Shown: positions 49,331 to 58,829, counted from the first letter of the stretch. The stretch is 63,669 bases of DNA from a bacterium (GCA_004562765.1 SFRL01000017.1:1-63669); one strand, 5' to 3'. Made by a program: numbers and translations. The notes: generated by a model not told the origin, from the letters alone.

Positions 49331-50918
49331 ATTATTGATCGTAGACGATGAGCCGCTGGTTCAGGTGGGTATCAAATCCATGCTGGACTGGGCATCACTG
49401 AATATAGAGATCATCGGTACAGCCGCAAACGGTGAGGCAGCGCTGAAGATCATTGAAGACCAGATGCCGGACATCGTCATTACAGACATCAAAATGCCCA
49501 TCTTGAGCGGTCTGGAACTGGTCCGCATCTGCCGGGAACGGTTCGGTTCACTGCCTGCCTTTCTCATACTGACAAGCTTCGAGGATTTTGCCATGGCAAA
49601 ACAGGCGATCTCCTATCAGGTCACAGACTATCTGGTCAAGCTGGAGCTGGATGCAGCCATGCTGGGCGAGAGTATCCGCAAAGCGATCCAGCTTGTGGAT
49701 GAGACAAAAACACCCGCTGAAAGAGAACCTGTTTTTTCTCCCGCCGGCCTCTTACAGGAACGGTTTTTTATCCGTCTGGTCAACAACCTGTTTGAGAATG
49801 AAGAGGAATTTAAGCTGCAAAAAGAGGAGTTATCCATCTCCTTTTCCGATGACGGCTGTCTTGCCGGCTATTTTCTGATCGACACGCCTGCCGAGACCAC
49901 CATGGACAGCACGCAGCTGCTAAACCTGTACAGTGCGGCACTCCACATGTTTATCCAACTCATTGCCAAATACATGACCTGCTATGTCACACCACTGGAT
50001 GCGCGCCATTTTCTGATCGTATTTCCTCTGCAGACATCTGCCGATGACAGTTGGAAGGAGGAGATCCTGCGCGCTCTGGACGGAACCAGCACGATGCTGA
50101 AAAACTACTACAACGCCTCCATCCGCGCAGGGCTTGGCCATCCGGTGAAAAATCCATTCGAGTTGTCCGGTTCCTTTTACGCTGCCAAGCAGGCTCTTAC
50201 CGAAGCCTGCGAAGAGACTCCGTTCCTGTTTTATGACGAGTTAAAAGATACCGCCACCTCCAAAAATGTATTTAATCTGGCGATCTTCAAGGATGACATT
50301 CGCGCTGCTTACGAGGAGATGAATCAGGAAAAACTGAGGGGGATCTTCGCCTCCATCACAGAGCTGTTCTCCCAGCATGCTTCCCACTACCTTCAGGCGA
50401 TGGACGCAGCGGGCAGCATTCTCTATCTGACTATTTCCCTGCTCTCCGACGGTGAGCAGATCGTCAGCGACATTTTTGCGGATGAACCTGCAGGCTACCG
50501 CTCTCTCTATCAGCTCGGCACCACAGAGCAGATCCTGAGCTGGATGCAGACACTGTGTGACGGACTGTGTGACTTTTTCGTATCTGAAAAGGATGATTAC
50601 AAAAATCATGTTGTGACAAATGTCAAAGCATATATCAATCAGAATCTTGACCAGAAGCTGACGCTCAATGAAGTAGCGGCTGCCTTCGGCATCAGTCCCA
50701 CCTACCTGAGCACGCTGTTCGGAAAATATTCGGATCTTGGCTTCGTGACCTACGTGAACCATGCAAGGATCACAGCTGCCAAGGAAATGCTGCGGGAGAG
50801 CAATGACAAGATCTATGAGATCGCCGAGAAACTTGGCTTTGAGAGTGCCTTTTATTTCAGCAAAGTATTTAAGAAGATCGAAGGCTGTTCGCCGAGAGAA
50901 TATATCCAGAAGCTGTAA
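49323..50918 (+). CDS. Response regulator, YesN type (AraC DNA-binding domain)
   Basis: A 531-residue regulator overlapping the kinase gene by 8 nt. The receiver domain begins MYKLLIVDDEP with the phospho-acceptor D55 in VITDIKMP. A middle segment of about 290 residues is YesN-specific. The C-terminal double helix-turn-helix of AraC type is KLTLNEVAAAFGISPTYLSTLF...KIYEIAEKLGFESAFYFSKVFKKIEGCSPREY. It probably activates the divergent glycan operon. Confidence 0.94.
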   Translation: MYKLLIVDDEPLVQVGIKSMLDWASLNIEIIGTAANGEAALKIIEDQMPDIVITDIKMPILSGLELVRICRERFGSLPAFLILTSFEDFAMAKQAISYQVTDYLVKLELDAAMLGESIRKAIQLVDETKTPAEREPVFSPAGLLQERFFIRLVNNLFENEEEFKLQKEELSISFSDDGCLAGYFLIDTPAETTMDSTQLLNLYSAALHMFIQLIAKYMTCYVTPLDARHFLIVFPLQTSADDSWKEEILRALDGTSTMLKNYYNASIRAGLGHPVKNPFELSGSFYAAKQALTEACEETPFLFYDELKDTATSKNVFNLAIFKDDIRAAYEEMNQEKLRGIFASITELFSQHASHYLQAMDAAGSILYLTISLLSDGEQIVSDIFADEPAGYRSLYQLGTTEQILSWMQTLCDGLCDFFVSEKDDYKNHVVTNVKAYINQNLDQKLTLNEVAAAFGISPTYLSTLFGKYSDLGFVTYVNHARITAAKEMLRESNDKIYEIAEKLGFESAFYFSKVFKKIEGCSPREYIQKL

Positions 50919-50923
50919 AAATT

Positions 50924-51008
50924 GGCGCACGTAGGGACGTTTCTTCTGCCACGATGCTAAGGTTTTTGACCCTGGCATCGTGGCAGAAGAAACGTCCCTG
51001 CGTGCGCC
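50924..51008. repeat. 39 bp near-perfect inverted repeat (long hairpin)
   Basis: Arms 50924-50962 and 50970-51008 differ at only three positions, all transitions compatible with G-U pairing, around a 7 nt loop (tttttga). The core reads gggacgtttcttctgccacg. It fills the gap between the convergent regulator and ilvA genes, with no long T-run after it. It could be a convergent-gene terminator or a small mobile palindromic repeat. Confidence 0.85.
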
Positions 51009-51025
51009 TGCATGCCCTTGCGTGC

Positions 51026-52237
51026 CTACAACGTTGTCCGCACCAGCTTCGGGCGGTAGCCCTCTTTCTCCAGTGTACCCATGATCTGTTCCTTGTGCTC
51101 GGTTCCGAAACACTCCAGCGTAATGCGCAGCTCCACTGCCGCACTGCGGTTTGTGCTGACAAACTGGTTGTGCTCCAGTTTGATGACGTTGCCCTGCACA
51201 CCCGCGATGAGACCGGACACCTTGCACAGCTCGCCCGGCTTGTCGGGAAGCAGTACGGATACCGTGAAAATGCGGTCACGGAAGATCAGTCCCTGCTGAA
51301 CGACTGAAGACATCGTGATCACGTCCATGTTCCCCCCGCTTAGGATCGATACAACGCGTTTATTTTTCGCCTTTAATTTCTTTAACGCTGCCACGGTCAG
51401 CAGTCCGGAGTTTTCCACGATCATCTTATGGTTTTCCACCATATCAAGGAATGCGACGATCAATTCATCATCCTCGACGGTGATGATGTCATCCAGATTC
51501 TTCTTAATATACGGGAAGATCTTTTCACCCGGTGTCTTGACCGCCGTGCCGTCCGCGATGGTGTTGACGCTGGGAAGTGTGGTCACCTTTCCTTCCTTAA
51601 AGGACTCCTGCATACAGTTTGCTCCGGCAGGCTCCACGCCGATCACCTTGATCTTGGGGTTTAACAGTTTTGCCAGTGTAGATACACCGGTGGCCAGCCC
51701 GCCTCCGCCGATGGGAACGAGTATGTACTCCACCAGAGGCAGTTCCTTAAAGATTTCCATGGCGATCGTGCCCTGTCCGGTCGCTACCGCCAGATCATCG
51801 AAGGGATGGATAAACGTATAGCCATGCTCCTTGGCAAGCTCTAAGGCATGGGCGCAGGCCTCATCATACACATCTCCATACAAAACAACCTCTGCGCCGT
51901 AGCTCTTCGTGCGGTTTACTTTGATCAGCGGTGTCGTGGTCGGCATGACGATCGTCGCCTTACATCCGTAACACTTTGCGGCATACGCCACACCCTGGGC
52001 GTGATTTCCCGCAGAAGCGGTGATCAGACCTCTGGCGCGCTCCTCATCAGTAAGTGTACTGATCTTGTAATAAGCGCCGCGCACCTTGTATGCCCCCGTA
52101 AACTGCATGTTTTCCGGCTTTAAATATACCTTATTTCCGGTGAGATTGCTCAGATAATCGCTGTAGACAAGCTTTGTCTCCAGTGTGACCTCCCGCACCT
52201 TCTCACTGGCTTCCTCAAATTTATCTAATGTCAACAT
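51026..52237 (-). CDS. ilvA: Threonine ammonia-lyase (threonine dehydratase)
   Basis: A 403-residue PLP enzyme converting threonine to 2-oxobutanoate and ammonia. The PLP lysine is K51 in NMQFTGAYKVRGAYYK; ASAGNHAQGVA and the glycine loop PIGGGGLATG bind cofactor. One C-terminal ACT-like domain (FTVSVLLPDKPGELCKVSGLIAG) is present, as in the short TdcB/IlvA-1Cterm form. The ATG at 52237 lies 1 nt after the ftsY stop codon, with AAAGGG 9 nt before it, so it is coupled to ftsY. A longer start further upstream would lie inside ftsY. Confidence 0.93.
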   Translation of the reverse strand: MLTLDKFEEASEKVREVTLETKLVYSDYLSNLTGNKVYLKPENMQFTGAYKVRGAYYKISTLTDEERARGLITASAGNHAQGVAYAAKCYGCKATIVMPTTTPLIKVNRTKSYGAEVVLYGDVYDEACAHALELAKEHGYTFIHPFDDLAVATGQGTIAMEIFKELPLVEYILVPIGGGGLATGVSTLAKLLNPKIKVIGVEPAGANCMQESFKEGKVTTLPSVNTIADGTAVKTPGEKIFPYIKKNLDDIITVEDDELIVAFLDMVENHKMIVENSGLLTVAALKKLKAKNKRVVSILSGGNMDVITMSSVVQQGLIFRDRIFTVSVLLPDKPGELCKVSGLIAGVQGNVIKLEHNQFVSTNRSAAVELRITLECFGTEHKEQIMGTLEKEGYRPKLVRTTL

Positions 52238-52238
52238 T

Positions 52239-53189
52239 CTAATCATCCCTTTCCGGCGCTCTGTCAAAGAGTGCATTCACAAAATCATTGGAATCAAACT
52301 TCTGCAGGTCATCAATGGACTCACCCACACCGATATATTTCACCGGTATACCAAGCTCTGACTGGATCGCTACCGCGATACCTCCCTTGGCAGTACCATC
52401 CATCTTCGTCAGGATGATACCCGTAATGTCCGCCACCTCCGCAAACTGTTTTGCCTGCGCCAGCGCATTCTGTCCGGTGGTGCCGTCTAAAACAACCAGC
52501 GTTTCGCGGAACGCCTCCGGATACTCACGGTCGATGATACGGTTGATCTTGCGCAGCTCCTCCATCAGATTTTTCTTATTGTGTAAACGTCCTGCAGTGT
52601 CACACAAGAGTACATCCGCATGGCGCGCTTTCGCTGCCGCCACCGCATCATAGACAACGGCTGCCGGGTCTGCGCCCTCCTGTCCGCCGATCATCTCTAC
52701 GCCGGCGCGGTTCGCCCACTCTTCCAGCTGGCTGCCTGCCGCTGCGCGGAAGGTGTCCGCCGCTGCCAGAACGACTTTTTTGCCCTGAGCCTTAAGCTTG
52801 CCCGCCAGTTTTCCAACGGATGTGGTCTTTCCGACACCGTTCACGCCGATGACCATGACAACAGACTGCTCGTTTTCGAAGCGGTAAGCCGTCTCGCCCA
52901 CATCCATCTGCTGTTTGATGCTCTCGATCAGCAGCTCCTTGCAATCTGCGGGCTCTTTGATGTGCTGCTCCTTCACCTGTTGTTTCAGATTCTCGATGAT
53001 CTCTTCTGTGGCATGGACACCCAGATCGCCCATGACCAGGATCTCCTCGATCTCCTCATAAAAATCATCATCAATATGGGAAAAGCCACTGAATACAGAG
53101 TCGATTCCCTTTACGATATTGTCTCTGGTCTTTGTGAGACCTGCTACCAGTCTGCCAAAAAAACCTTTTTTCTTTTCTTCCTGCTCCAT
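52239..53189 (-). CDS. ftsY: Signal recognition particle receptor FtsY
   Basis: A 316-residue SRP GTPase without the long acidic N-terminus. N domain 1-90, then Walker A VIGVNGVGKTTSVGKLAG, VVLAAADTFRAAA, LLCDTAGRLHNKKNLM and ILTKMDGTAKGG. It docks Ffh-ribosome complexes at the membrane. It follows smc by 12 nt; the order rnc-smc-ftsY is standard. Confidence 0.97.
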   Translation of the reverse strand: MEQEEKKKGFFGRLVAGLTKTRDNIVKGIDSVFSGFSHIDDDFYEEIEEILVMGDLGVHATEEIIENLKQQVKEQHIKEPADCKELLIESIKQQMDVGETAYRFENEQSVVMVIGVNGVGKTTSVGKLAGKLKAQGKKVVLAAADTFRAAAGSQLEEWANRAGVEMIGGQEGADPAAVVYDAVAAAKARHADVLLCDTAGRLHNKKNLMEELRKINRIIDREYPEAFRETLVVLDGTTGQNALAQAKQFAEVADITGIILTKMDGTAKGGIAVAIQSELGIPVKYIGVGESIDDLQKFDSNDFVNALFDRAPERDD

Positions 53190-53201
53190 CCTTATCTCTC
53201 C

Positions 53202-56200
53202 TTACTCATCCAGATCCGCTTCGATCAGATTCACGGATACAAGCGTGGAAACGCCCTTCTCCTGCATGGTGATACCGTACAGACGGTCCGCCGCATTCAT
53301 CGTACCGCGTCGGTGCGTGATAATGATAAACTGTGTATTTTTCGTCAGCTTATGCAGATACCTTGCAAAGCGGTCCACGTTGGAGTCGTCCAACGCTGCC
53401 TCAATCTCGTCCAACAAGCAGAACGGAGAAGGCTTTAAGTTCTGGATCGCAAACAGCAAGGCGATCGCCGTCAGGGATTTCTCTCCACCGGAGAGCTGCA
53501 TCATATTCTGCAGTTTCTTTCCGGGCGGCTGTGCGATGATGCGGATACCGCACTCCAATAGATCGTGCTCCTCATCCTCCACCAGCTCCAAGGTACCCTT
53601 TCCGCCTCCGAACAGTTCCTTGAATGCCTTGTCAAACTCCCGCTGAATGTCTGCAAACTTCTCTGTAAACTGCTTGCGCATGCCTGCATCCAGATCCTCG
53701 ATGATCTTCATGAGCGTCTGTTCCGCCTCGATCAGATCATCGTGCTGTGTCTTCAAAAACGTATAACGCTCATCCAGCTCCTTGAAATCCTCGATGGCAT
53801 TGACGTTGACATCTCCGAGCTTTCGGATCTCGTCCTTGACGCCCGAGATCAGCTTTTTCAGTTCCGACAGCGTATAAGTATCCTCACTGCGCAGCGCAAG
53901 GGCATTATGGTAGGTCAGCTCATACTCGTTCCACATGTAGGAAGTCTGGTATTCCTTCGCCTCTGCGAGTTTTTCCTGCCCGTTGTTCAGACGGAAGATC
54001 TCTTTCTCCAGATCACCGATCTGTCCGGACAGTTCATCATTCTTCTGGTAAAAGCTCTTGTTATCCTCAGAAAGAGCCTCTTTTTTCGCCAGCGCATCCT
54101 TCAGCTGCTGCTCCAGACGCGCATAGTTATCGTCTCCTGCAAGGATCGTTTGCCGGATCTGTTCGATCTGCGCCGTCTTTCGCTCTACATCCTCTTTTGA
54201 CTGGGTCAGTCCTTCCGTCAGCTGTACAGCTTCGTCAGCCAGCTTTTGCAGCTCACCGTTCACACGGTCGAGATTTTCCTGCACAAATCCGATCTTCTGG
54301 CGGAAATTCGACTCATCGATCTGGATCGCTGAAAATTCCTTCGTCGCGCTCTCCTCCAGATAGATCTGTTCGTCTAATACAGCCTGCAGATGCTCATTCT
54401 CCTCCTCGATCTCCTTCTGGCGTTTATCCGCATCGGAGAGTTCTCCGGCGATACGCTCCTTGTCGAGCTCAATCTGGGCCTGCTGTGCCTCCAGTTCCTG
54501 CGCCTCCATGATCAGTCCGGTAAATACCTTCTCACTCTGCTCCTTCTGTTCCTTTGCGCGGTTGTAATTCAGCTTCGCGGTATTTGCGGCAAGATACCCC
54601 TGCTGCAGTTTTTCACGGGCCTCTTCCAGATCACTCTTCAAAAGCTCCCGGGCAGTCTGGATATCCTCGATACGGCTTTTCTTCGCCGCGATCTCCTCCT
54701 GCAGAGCTCCGATGGCTTTTTCCAATTCCTGGAGCTCACGGTTTCGTCCCAGCAGGTTACTGTTGTTCTTAAACGCACCACCTGCCATGGAACCGCCGGG
54801 GCTTAAATATTCACCCTCCAACGTCACGATATGTAAGGAATAATGAAACTCTTTTGCCAGTGCGATGGCATGGTCAATAGTATCCACCGCGACTACACGT
54901 CCCAAAAGATATTCCATGACACCGTCATAAAGAGCATCCGTCTTTACCAGTTCGTTTGCCATGCCAAGCACGCCGGGCTTGCCAAGTGCCTTTTTGTATT
55001 TACTGTTGTCGCCACCCTTCACACTTGTCAGTGGAAGGAAGGTTGCGCGGCCAAGTCGGTTGTTCTTCAGGTAGGAAATGAGTTTCTTCGCAGTCTCCTC
55101 GTCCTCGGTGACAACATTCTGGATATTGCCGCCCAGAGCGGTTTCCACCGCCGTCTCATATTTTTTCTCTACCTTCATAAGGTCTGCTACCACGCCGTGA
55201 ATACCGGAGATCTCATCCTTCTTCTCCATGACGCGGCGCACACTGCCGCCGTAACCCTCGTATCGTTCAGCGATGTTCTGTAACGACTCCAGACGTGACT
55301 GCTTTTTGTGGAAGGAAGCAGTTGCCTCCTCCAGTTCACTGCGGGTACTGCCAAGCTTTTTCTGCCATTCGCGCTCTTTTTCCTCAAGGGATGCGATCTC
55401 CTGCTGCAGATCTGCATTCTGATCCTGAACCGTCTTCAGCTCCGTCTCACAGCGCACCAGCTCCTGCTCAAAGCCCGATTCCTCGCTCTTGCGCTGCAGG
55501 CGTCGTTTGGTCAGCTGCGCTTTCTGGATATTGATCTGCTCCAGCATCGTATCATATTTCTGGCCTCTGGATTTGATGTTACCGCGATTATTCAGCAGCT
55601 CAATGATCTCGTTCTTGCCCTTTTCGATGCCTGCATTGCATTCACCGATCTTTGCCTGCACTTCAGACAACCGTTCCTGCAAAGCCTGTCTCTTTTTTGT
55701 GATAGCAGAAAGCTGCTCATCCAGACTTGCCTTTTCCTCCTCATAGGAGGTCTTCTGGCTCTCGCGCTCCGTGCGCTCGCTCTCGATCGCACTCATACGG
55801 CTGCGATAGTGCTCATCAGACATCTGTGCCGTGTGGATCTGCTCTTTCAAGACATTGATCTCGCCTTCCAGTTTGCCCTTGGTGACACTGGTGCCCGCGA
55901 TCTCATCGCGGGTGGCAGTGATCTGCTCGTCCATGGCACGAATCGTATCCTGCAGTTCATTGTAGGCAGTCTCATTCTGTGCTTTCTTTTCCTTCGTATC
56001 TGCCAGCTGTTCTGCCGCGATCCGATATTTTTCCTCCAGCGATCTCGCCTGCTCTTCCATCTGATCCATTTCCATCAGGAAGGAATTGACATCATACGTT
56101 TTCAGTTCTTCTTTTTTCTTTAAATAAACGCGCGCCTTTTCCGCCTGGCGCTCCAGCGGTCCGATCTGGCGCTCCAACTCTGCCAGAATATCATTGATTC

Positions 56201-56768
56201 GCACCAGGTTTTCGCGCTCGGAATCCAACTTCTTCTGCGTTGTCGCTTTTCTGCGCTTAAACTTCACGATACCTGCCGCCTCATCGAACAGCTCACGGCG
56301 CTCCTCCGGTCTTCCGCTCAGGATCTTATCGATCTGACCCTGTCCGATGATGGAGTAGCCTTCCTTACCGATACCGGTATCGTAAAACAGCTCATTGACG
56401 TCTTTCAGACGACACGGACTGCCGTTCAACAGATATTCGCTCTCTCCGGAACGATATACACGCCGGGCGATCGTAACCTCATTATAATCTACCGGAAGCT
56501 GGTGATCGGAGTTGTCCAGCGTGATCGCCACATAGGCATAACTGAGCGGCTTGCGATTTTCAGTTCCCGCAAATATAACATCCTGCATGCTGGCGCCGCG
56601 CAGCTGTTTGGCACTCTGCTCTCCCAGCACCCACCGCACCGCGTCCGCAACGTTGCTCTTTCCGGAGCCGTTCGGGCCAACAATACCGGTAATACCGTTG
56701 TGAAAATCAAACACCAGCTTGTTGGCAAAGGATTTAAATCCATGGATCTCTATACTTTTTAAATACAT
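53202..56768 (-). CDS. smc: Chromosome segregation protein SMC
   Basis: A 1,188-residue SMC ATPase that with ScpA/ScpB organises chromosomes. Walker A GPNGSGKSN is at 32-40. Two long coiled coils flank the hinge (about 510-680, GVVADLMKVEKKYETAVETALGG). The C-terminal head has the signature MQLSGGEKSLTAIALLFAIQ and Walker B PFCLLDEIEAALDDSNVDRF. Full length with no frameshift. The start overlaps the rnc stop codon by 10 nt, with GGAGGG as binding site. Confidence 0.97.
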   Translation of the reverse strand: MYLKSIEIHGFKSFANKLVFDFHNGITGIVGPNGSGKSNVADAVRWVLGEQSAKQLRGASMQDVIFAGTENRKPLSYAYVAITLDNSDHQLPVDYNEVTIARRVYRSGESEYLLNGSPCRLKDVNELFYDTGIGKEGYSIIGQGQIDKILSGRPEERRELFDEAAGIVKFKRRKATTQKKLDSERENLVRINDILAELERQIGPLERQAEKARVYLKKKEELKTYDVNSFLMEMDQMEEQARSLEEKYRIAAEQLADTKEKKAQNETAYNELQDTIRAMDEQITATRDEIAGTSVTKGKLEGEINVLKEQIHTAQMSDEHYRSRMSAIESERTERESQKTSYEEEKASLDEQLSAITKKRQALQERLSEVQAKIGECNAGIEKGKNEIIELLNNRGNIKSRGQKYDTMLEQINIQKAQLTKRRLQRKSEESGFEQELVRCETELKTVQDQNADLQQEIASLEEKEREWQKKLGSTRSELEEATASFHKKQSRLESLQNIAERYEGYGGSVRRVMEKKDEISGIHGVVADLMKVEKKYETAVETALGGNIQNVVTEDEETAKKLISYLKNNRLGRATFLPLTSVKGGDNSKYKKALGKPGVLGMANELVKTDALYDGVMEYLLGRVVAVDTIDHAIALAKEFHYSLHIVTLEGEYLSPGGSMAGGAFKNNSNLLGRNRELQELEKAIGALQEEIAAKKSRIEDIQTARELLKSDLEEAREKLQQGYLAANTAKLNYNRAKEQKEQSEKVFTGLIMEAQELEAQQAQIELDKERIAGELSDADKRQKEIEEENEHLQAVLDEQIYLEESATKEFSAIQIDESNFRQKIGFVQENLDRVNGELQKLADEAVQLTEGLTQSKEDVERKTAQIEQIRQTILAGDDNYARLEQQLKDALAKKEALSEDNKSFYQKNDELSGQIGDLEKEIFRLNNGQEKLAEAKEYQTSYMWNEYELTYHNALALRSEDTYTLSELKKLISGVKDEIRKLGDVNVNAIEDFKELDERYTFLKTQHDDLIEAEQTLMKIIEDLDAGMRKQFTEKFADIQREFDKAFKELFGGGKGTLELVEDEEHDLLECGIRIIAQPPGKKLQNMMQLSGGEKSLTAIALLFAIQNLKPSPFCLLDEIEAALDDSNVDRFARYLHKLTKNTQFIIITHRRGTMNAADRLYGITMQEKGVSTLVSVNLIEADLDE

Positions 56769-57463
56769 GCATTCCCTCCGTTTATACCGCGAAGCTTTAA
56801 CAATGTTTCATAAGCCGCCTGTTGCTCTGCTGCTTTTTTTGTCGGACCTTCGCCGATGCCGAGTTTTTCCTCACCCACATAGGCTGCCACAACAAAGTGC
56901 TTGTTATGATCAGGACCCTCCTCGCGCACCAGTTCATAGTGCAGGTTTCCCTTGTTGCTGCTCTGTACTTCCTCCTGAAGGATAGTCTTGCTATCATAAA
57001 AGAGCTGTTTATGCTCTGTATCTGTCAGTATATACTTGGAGATAAACTCCTTTGCACTAGCAAAACCACCATCCAGATAAATGGCACCGATCACTGCCTC
57101 CAGCGCGTCGGATAAAATGGATTTTCTTGTACGTCCTCCGGTCATATCCTCCCCTTTTCCCAGCAGAAGATAATCTCCCAGATGCAGCGGTTCCGTGCAG
57201 AATGCCAATGTCGGCTCACACACAAGACTCGCCCGCAGCTTGGTCAGTTCCCCTTCCGGAAGATCCGGATACTTCTGAAACAAAAACTCACTGGACACGA
57301 TCTCCAGCACCGCATCACCCAAAAACTCCAGACGTTCGTTGTCGGATCCTTTTTTCATATGCTTTTCATTTGCATAAGAGCTGTGCGTCAGTGCCTGAGT
57401 CAACAGTCCTTCCTCTTTGAACTGATAACCGATCACTGACTGTAATTCCCTTGGTCTTTTCAC
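56759..57463 (-). CDS. rnc: Ribonuclease III
   Basis: A 234-residue double-stranded RNA endonuclease that processes rRNA. The catalytic motif is DNERLEFLGDAVLEIV (E43, D50), with the later acids in SDALEAVIGAIYLDGG. A C-terminal dsRNA-binding domain covers about 160-230 (HYELVREEGPDHNKHFVV...KKAAEQQAAYETLL). I chose the GTG at 57463, because AGGAGG stands 6 nt ahead; the ATG further upstream would overlap that site. It follows the acpP terminator by about 30 nt. Confidence 0.95.
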   Translation of the reverse strand: MKRPRELQSVIGYQFKEEGLLTQALTHSSYANEKHMKKGSDNERLEFLGDAVLEIVSSEFLFQKYPDLPEGELTKLRASLVCEPTLAFCTEPLHLGDYLLLGKGEDMTGGRTRKSILSDALEAVIGAIYLDGGFASAKEFISKYILTDTEHKQLFYDSKTILQEEVQSSNKGNLHYELVREEGPDHNKHFVVAAYVGEEKLGIGEGPTKKAAEQQAAYETLLKLRGINGGNACI

Positions 57464-57490
57464 TCGGTTCCTCCTTTTCCATGGCATGAG

Positions 57491-57525
57491 AAAAAACGGA
57501 GGTGCCTTTTGTCAGCGCCTCCGTT
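57491..57525 (-). terminator. Intrinsic terminator after acpP
   Basis: Stem AACGGAGGCGC / GCACCTCCGTT on the minus strand, 9 nt loop, then TTTTTTC. It lies 16 nt past the acpP stop codon and just ahead of rnc, so rnc-smc-ftsY-ilvA must rely on read-through or an unseen promoter. Confidence 0.85.
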
Positions 57526-57540
57526 CTGTGGTTCACGAAA

Positions 57541-57771
57541 TTAGTTCAATGCATTCTTGATCTGTTCAACTGCATCGCCTACTGTGCTGATCTTTTCTGC
57601 TTCCTCGGTAGGGATCTCAATATCGAACTCCTCCTCGATACCCATGATGATCTGGAAAATATCCAGCGAGTCAGCTCCAAGATCATCAATGAAAGTTGTG
57701 TCCTCTGAGATTTCCTCCTCGTCTACGTTCAACACTTCCACAATAATTTTCTTCAGCTTTTCCAGTTCCAT
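57541..57771 (-). CDS. acpP: Acyl carrier protein
   Basis: A 76-residue ACP for fatty acid synthesis. The phosphopantetheine serine is S35 in LGADSLDIFQIIM. It is strongly acidic and helical throughout, and full length. It follows plsX by 26 nt; in this cluster PlsX uses acyl-ACP as its substrate. Confidence 0.97.
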   Translation of the reverse strand: MELEKLKKIIVEVLNVDEEEISEDTTFIDDLGADSLDIFQIIMGIEEEFDIEIPTEEAEKISTVGDAVEQIKNALN

Positions 57772-57797
57772 TTGTTCGTCCTTCCCTTTCTGTTTTT

Positions 57798-58829
57798 TTA
57801 TTCTTTATTTTCTTCCCCGCTTTCCTTTGCGAGAATATTTTCTTTGATCTTATCGTTAATTGCCTGCTGCTTAAATGTCACACACTGAATGATCGAATTT
57901 TTTACTTCGACCGCCTTGGCACTACCGTGTGTCTTTACGACCAGGCCCTTACAGCCCAATAACGGTGCTCCGCCGTAGGCAGTGGCATCAAAGCTCTTTA
58001 ACGTCTTTTTGAGCGCAGGCTTTGCAAGCGCTGCACCGATCGTACTTGTCACTGTACTCGTGAGACCTTTTTTGATGACACCGATCAGTGTTCCTGCCAG
58101 TCCTTCATACAGCTTTAAGATCACGTTTCCGACAAAAGCTTCACAGACGATCACATCCGCTGCTCCGCTCGGAATATCCCGCGCCTCAATACTTCCGATA
58201 AAGTTGATACCCGGACATTCCTTCAATAACGGAAACGTCTCCTTCACCAGCGCATTTCCTTTTTCTTCCTCCGCACCGATATTTACGATCGCCACCCGCG
58301 GATTTTTAATGCCGACCACATGCTCCATGTAGATCGATCCCATCTGTGCGAACTGCACCAGATGCGATGCTCTGGCATCCACATTCGCTCCACAGTCGAT
58401 CAACAGAGATACACCCTTTTCCGTTGGGATGAGCGGTGCCAGCGGCGGGCGTTCAATACCTTTTATCCTGCCGACGATCAACTGTCCGCCTGCGAGTACC
58501 GCGCCGGTACTTCCGGCAGATACAAACGCATCTGCTTCATCATGCTTTACCATATTCAGTCCGACTACAATTGATGAATCCTTTTTCTTGCGGATCGCTG
58601 CCACCGGCGGTTCCGCCATCGCGATGGTCTCAGTCGCATTTCTGATCTCGATCTGATCCTTGGGATAGTCATACTGCGCAAGCTCTTTTGCCACAGCGCT
58701 CTCCTGTCCCACCAGTGTCACCTTAATATCGGAGCGTTCTTTCACGGCATCGATTGCACCCTTTACAATTTCAGCCGGTGCGTTGTCTCCACCCATGGCA
58801 TCCAATGCCACATGAACTATTTCTGACAT
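57798..58829 (-). CDS. plsX: Phosphate acyltransferase PlsX
   Basis: A 343-residue enzyme that makes acyl-phosphate from acyl-ACP for phosphatidate synthesis. It begins HVALDAMGGDNAPAEIVKGA and contains SAGSTGAVLAGG, LLIDCGANVDA and GNVILKLYEGLAG. The ATG at 58829 was chosen with AGGAGG 6 nt before it; an in-frame ATG 15 nt upstream overlaps that site. Confidence 0.96.
   Translation of the reverse strand: MSEIVHVALDAMGGDNAPAEIVKGAIDAVKERSDIKVTLVGQESAVAKELAQYDYPKDQIEIRNATETIAMAEPPVAAIRKKKDSSIVVGLNMVKHDEADAFVSAGSTGAVLAGGQLIVGRIKGIERPPLAPLIPTEKGVSLLIDCGANVDARASHLVQFAQMGSIYMEHVVGIKNPRVAIVNIGAEEEKGNALVKETFPLLKECPGINFIGSIEARDIPSGAADVIVCEAFVGNVILKLYEGLAGTLIGVIKKGLTSTVTSTIGAALAKPALKKTLKSFDATAYGGAPLLGCKGLVVKTHGSAKAVEVKNSIIQCVTFKQQAINDKIKENILAKESGEENKE

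Noticed and set aside
50241..51227. Long minus-strand frame of 328 codons opposite the response regulator
   Set aside because: It is antisense to a YesN regulator with intact receiver and AraC domains and runs through the hairpin repeat into ilvA.
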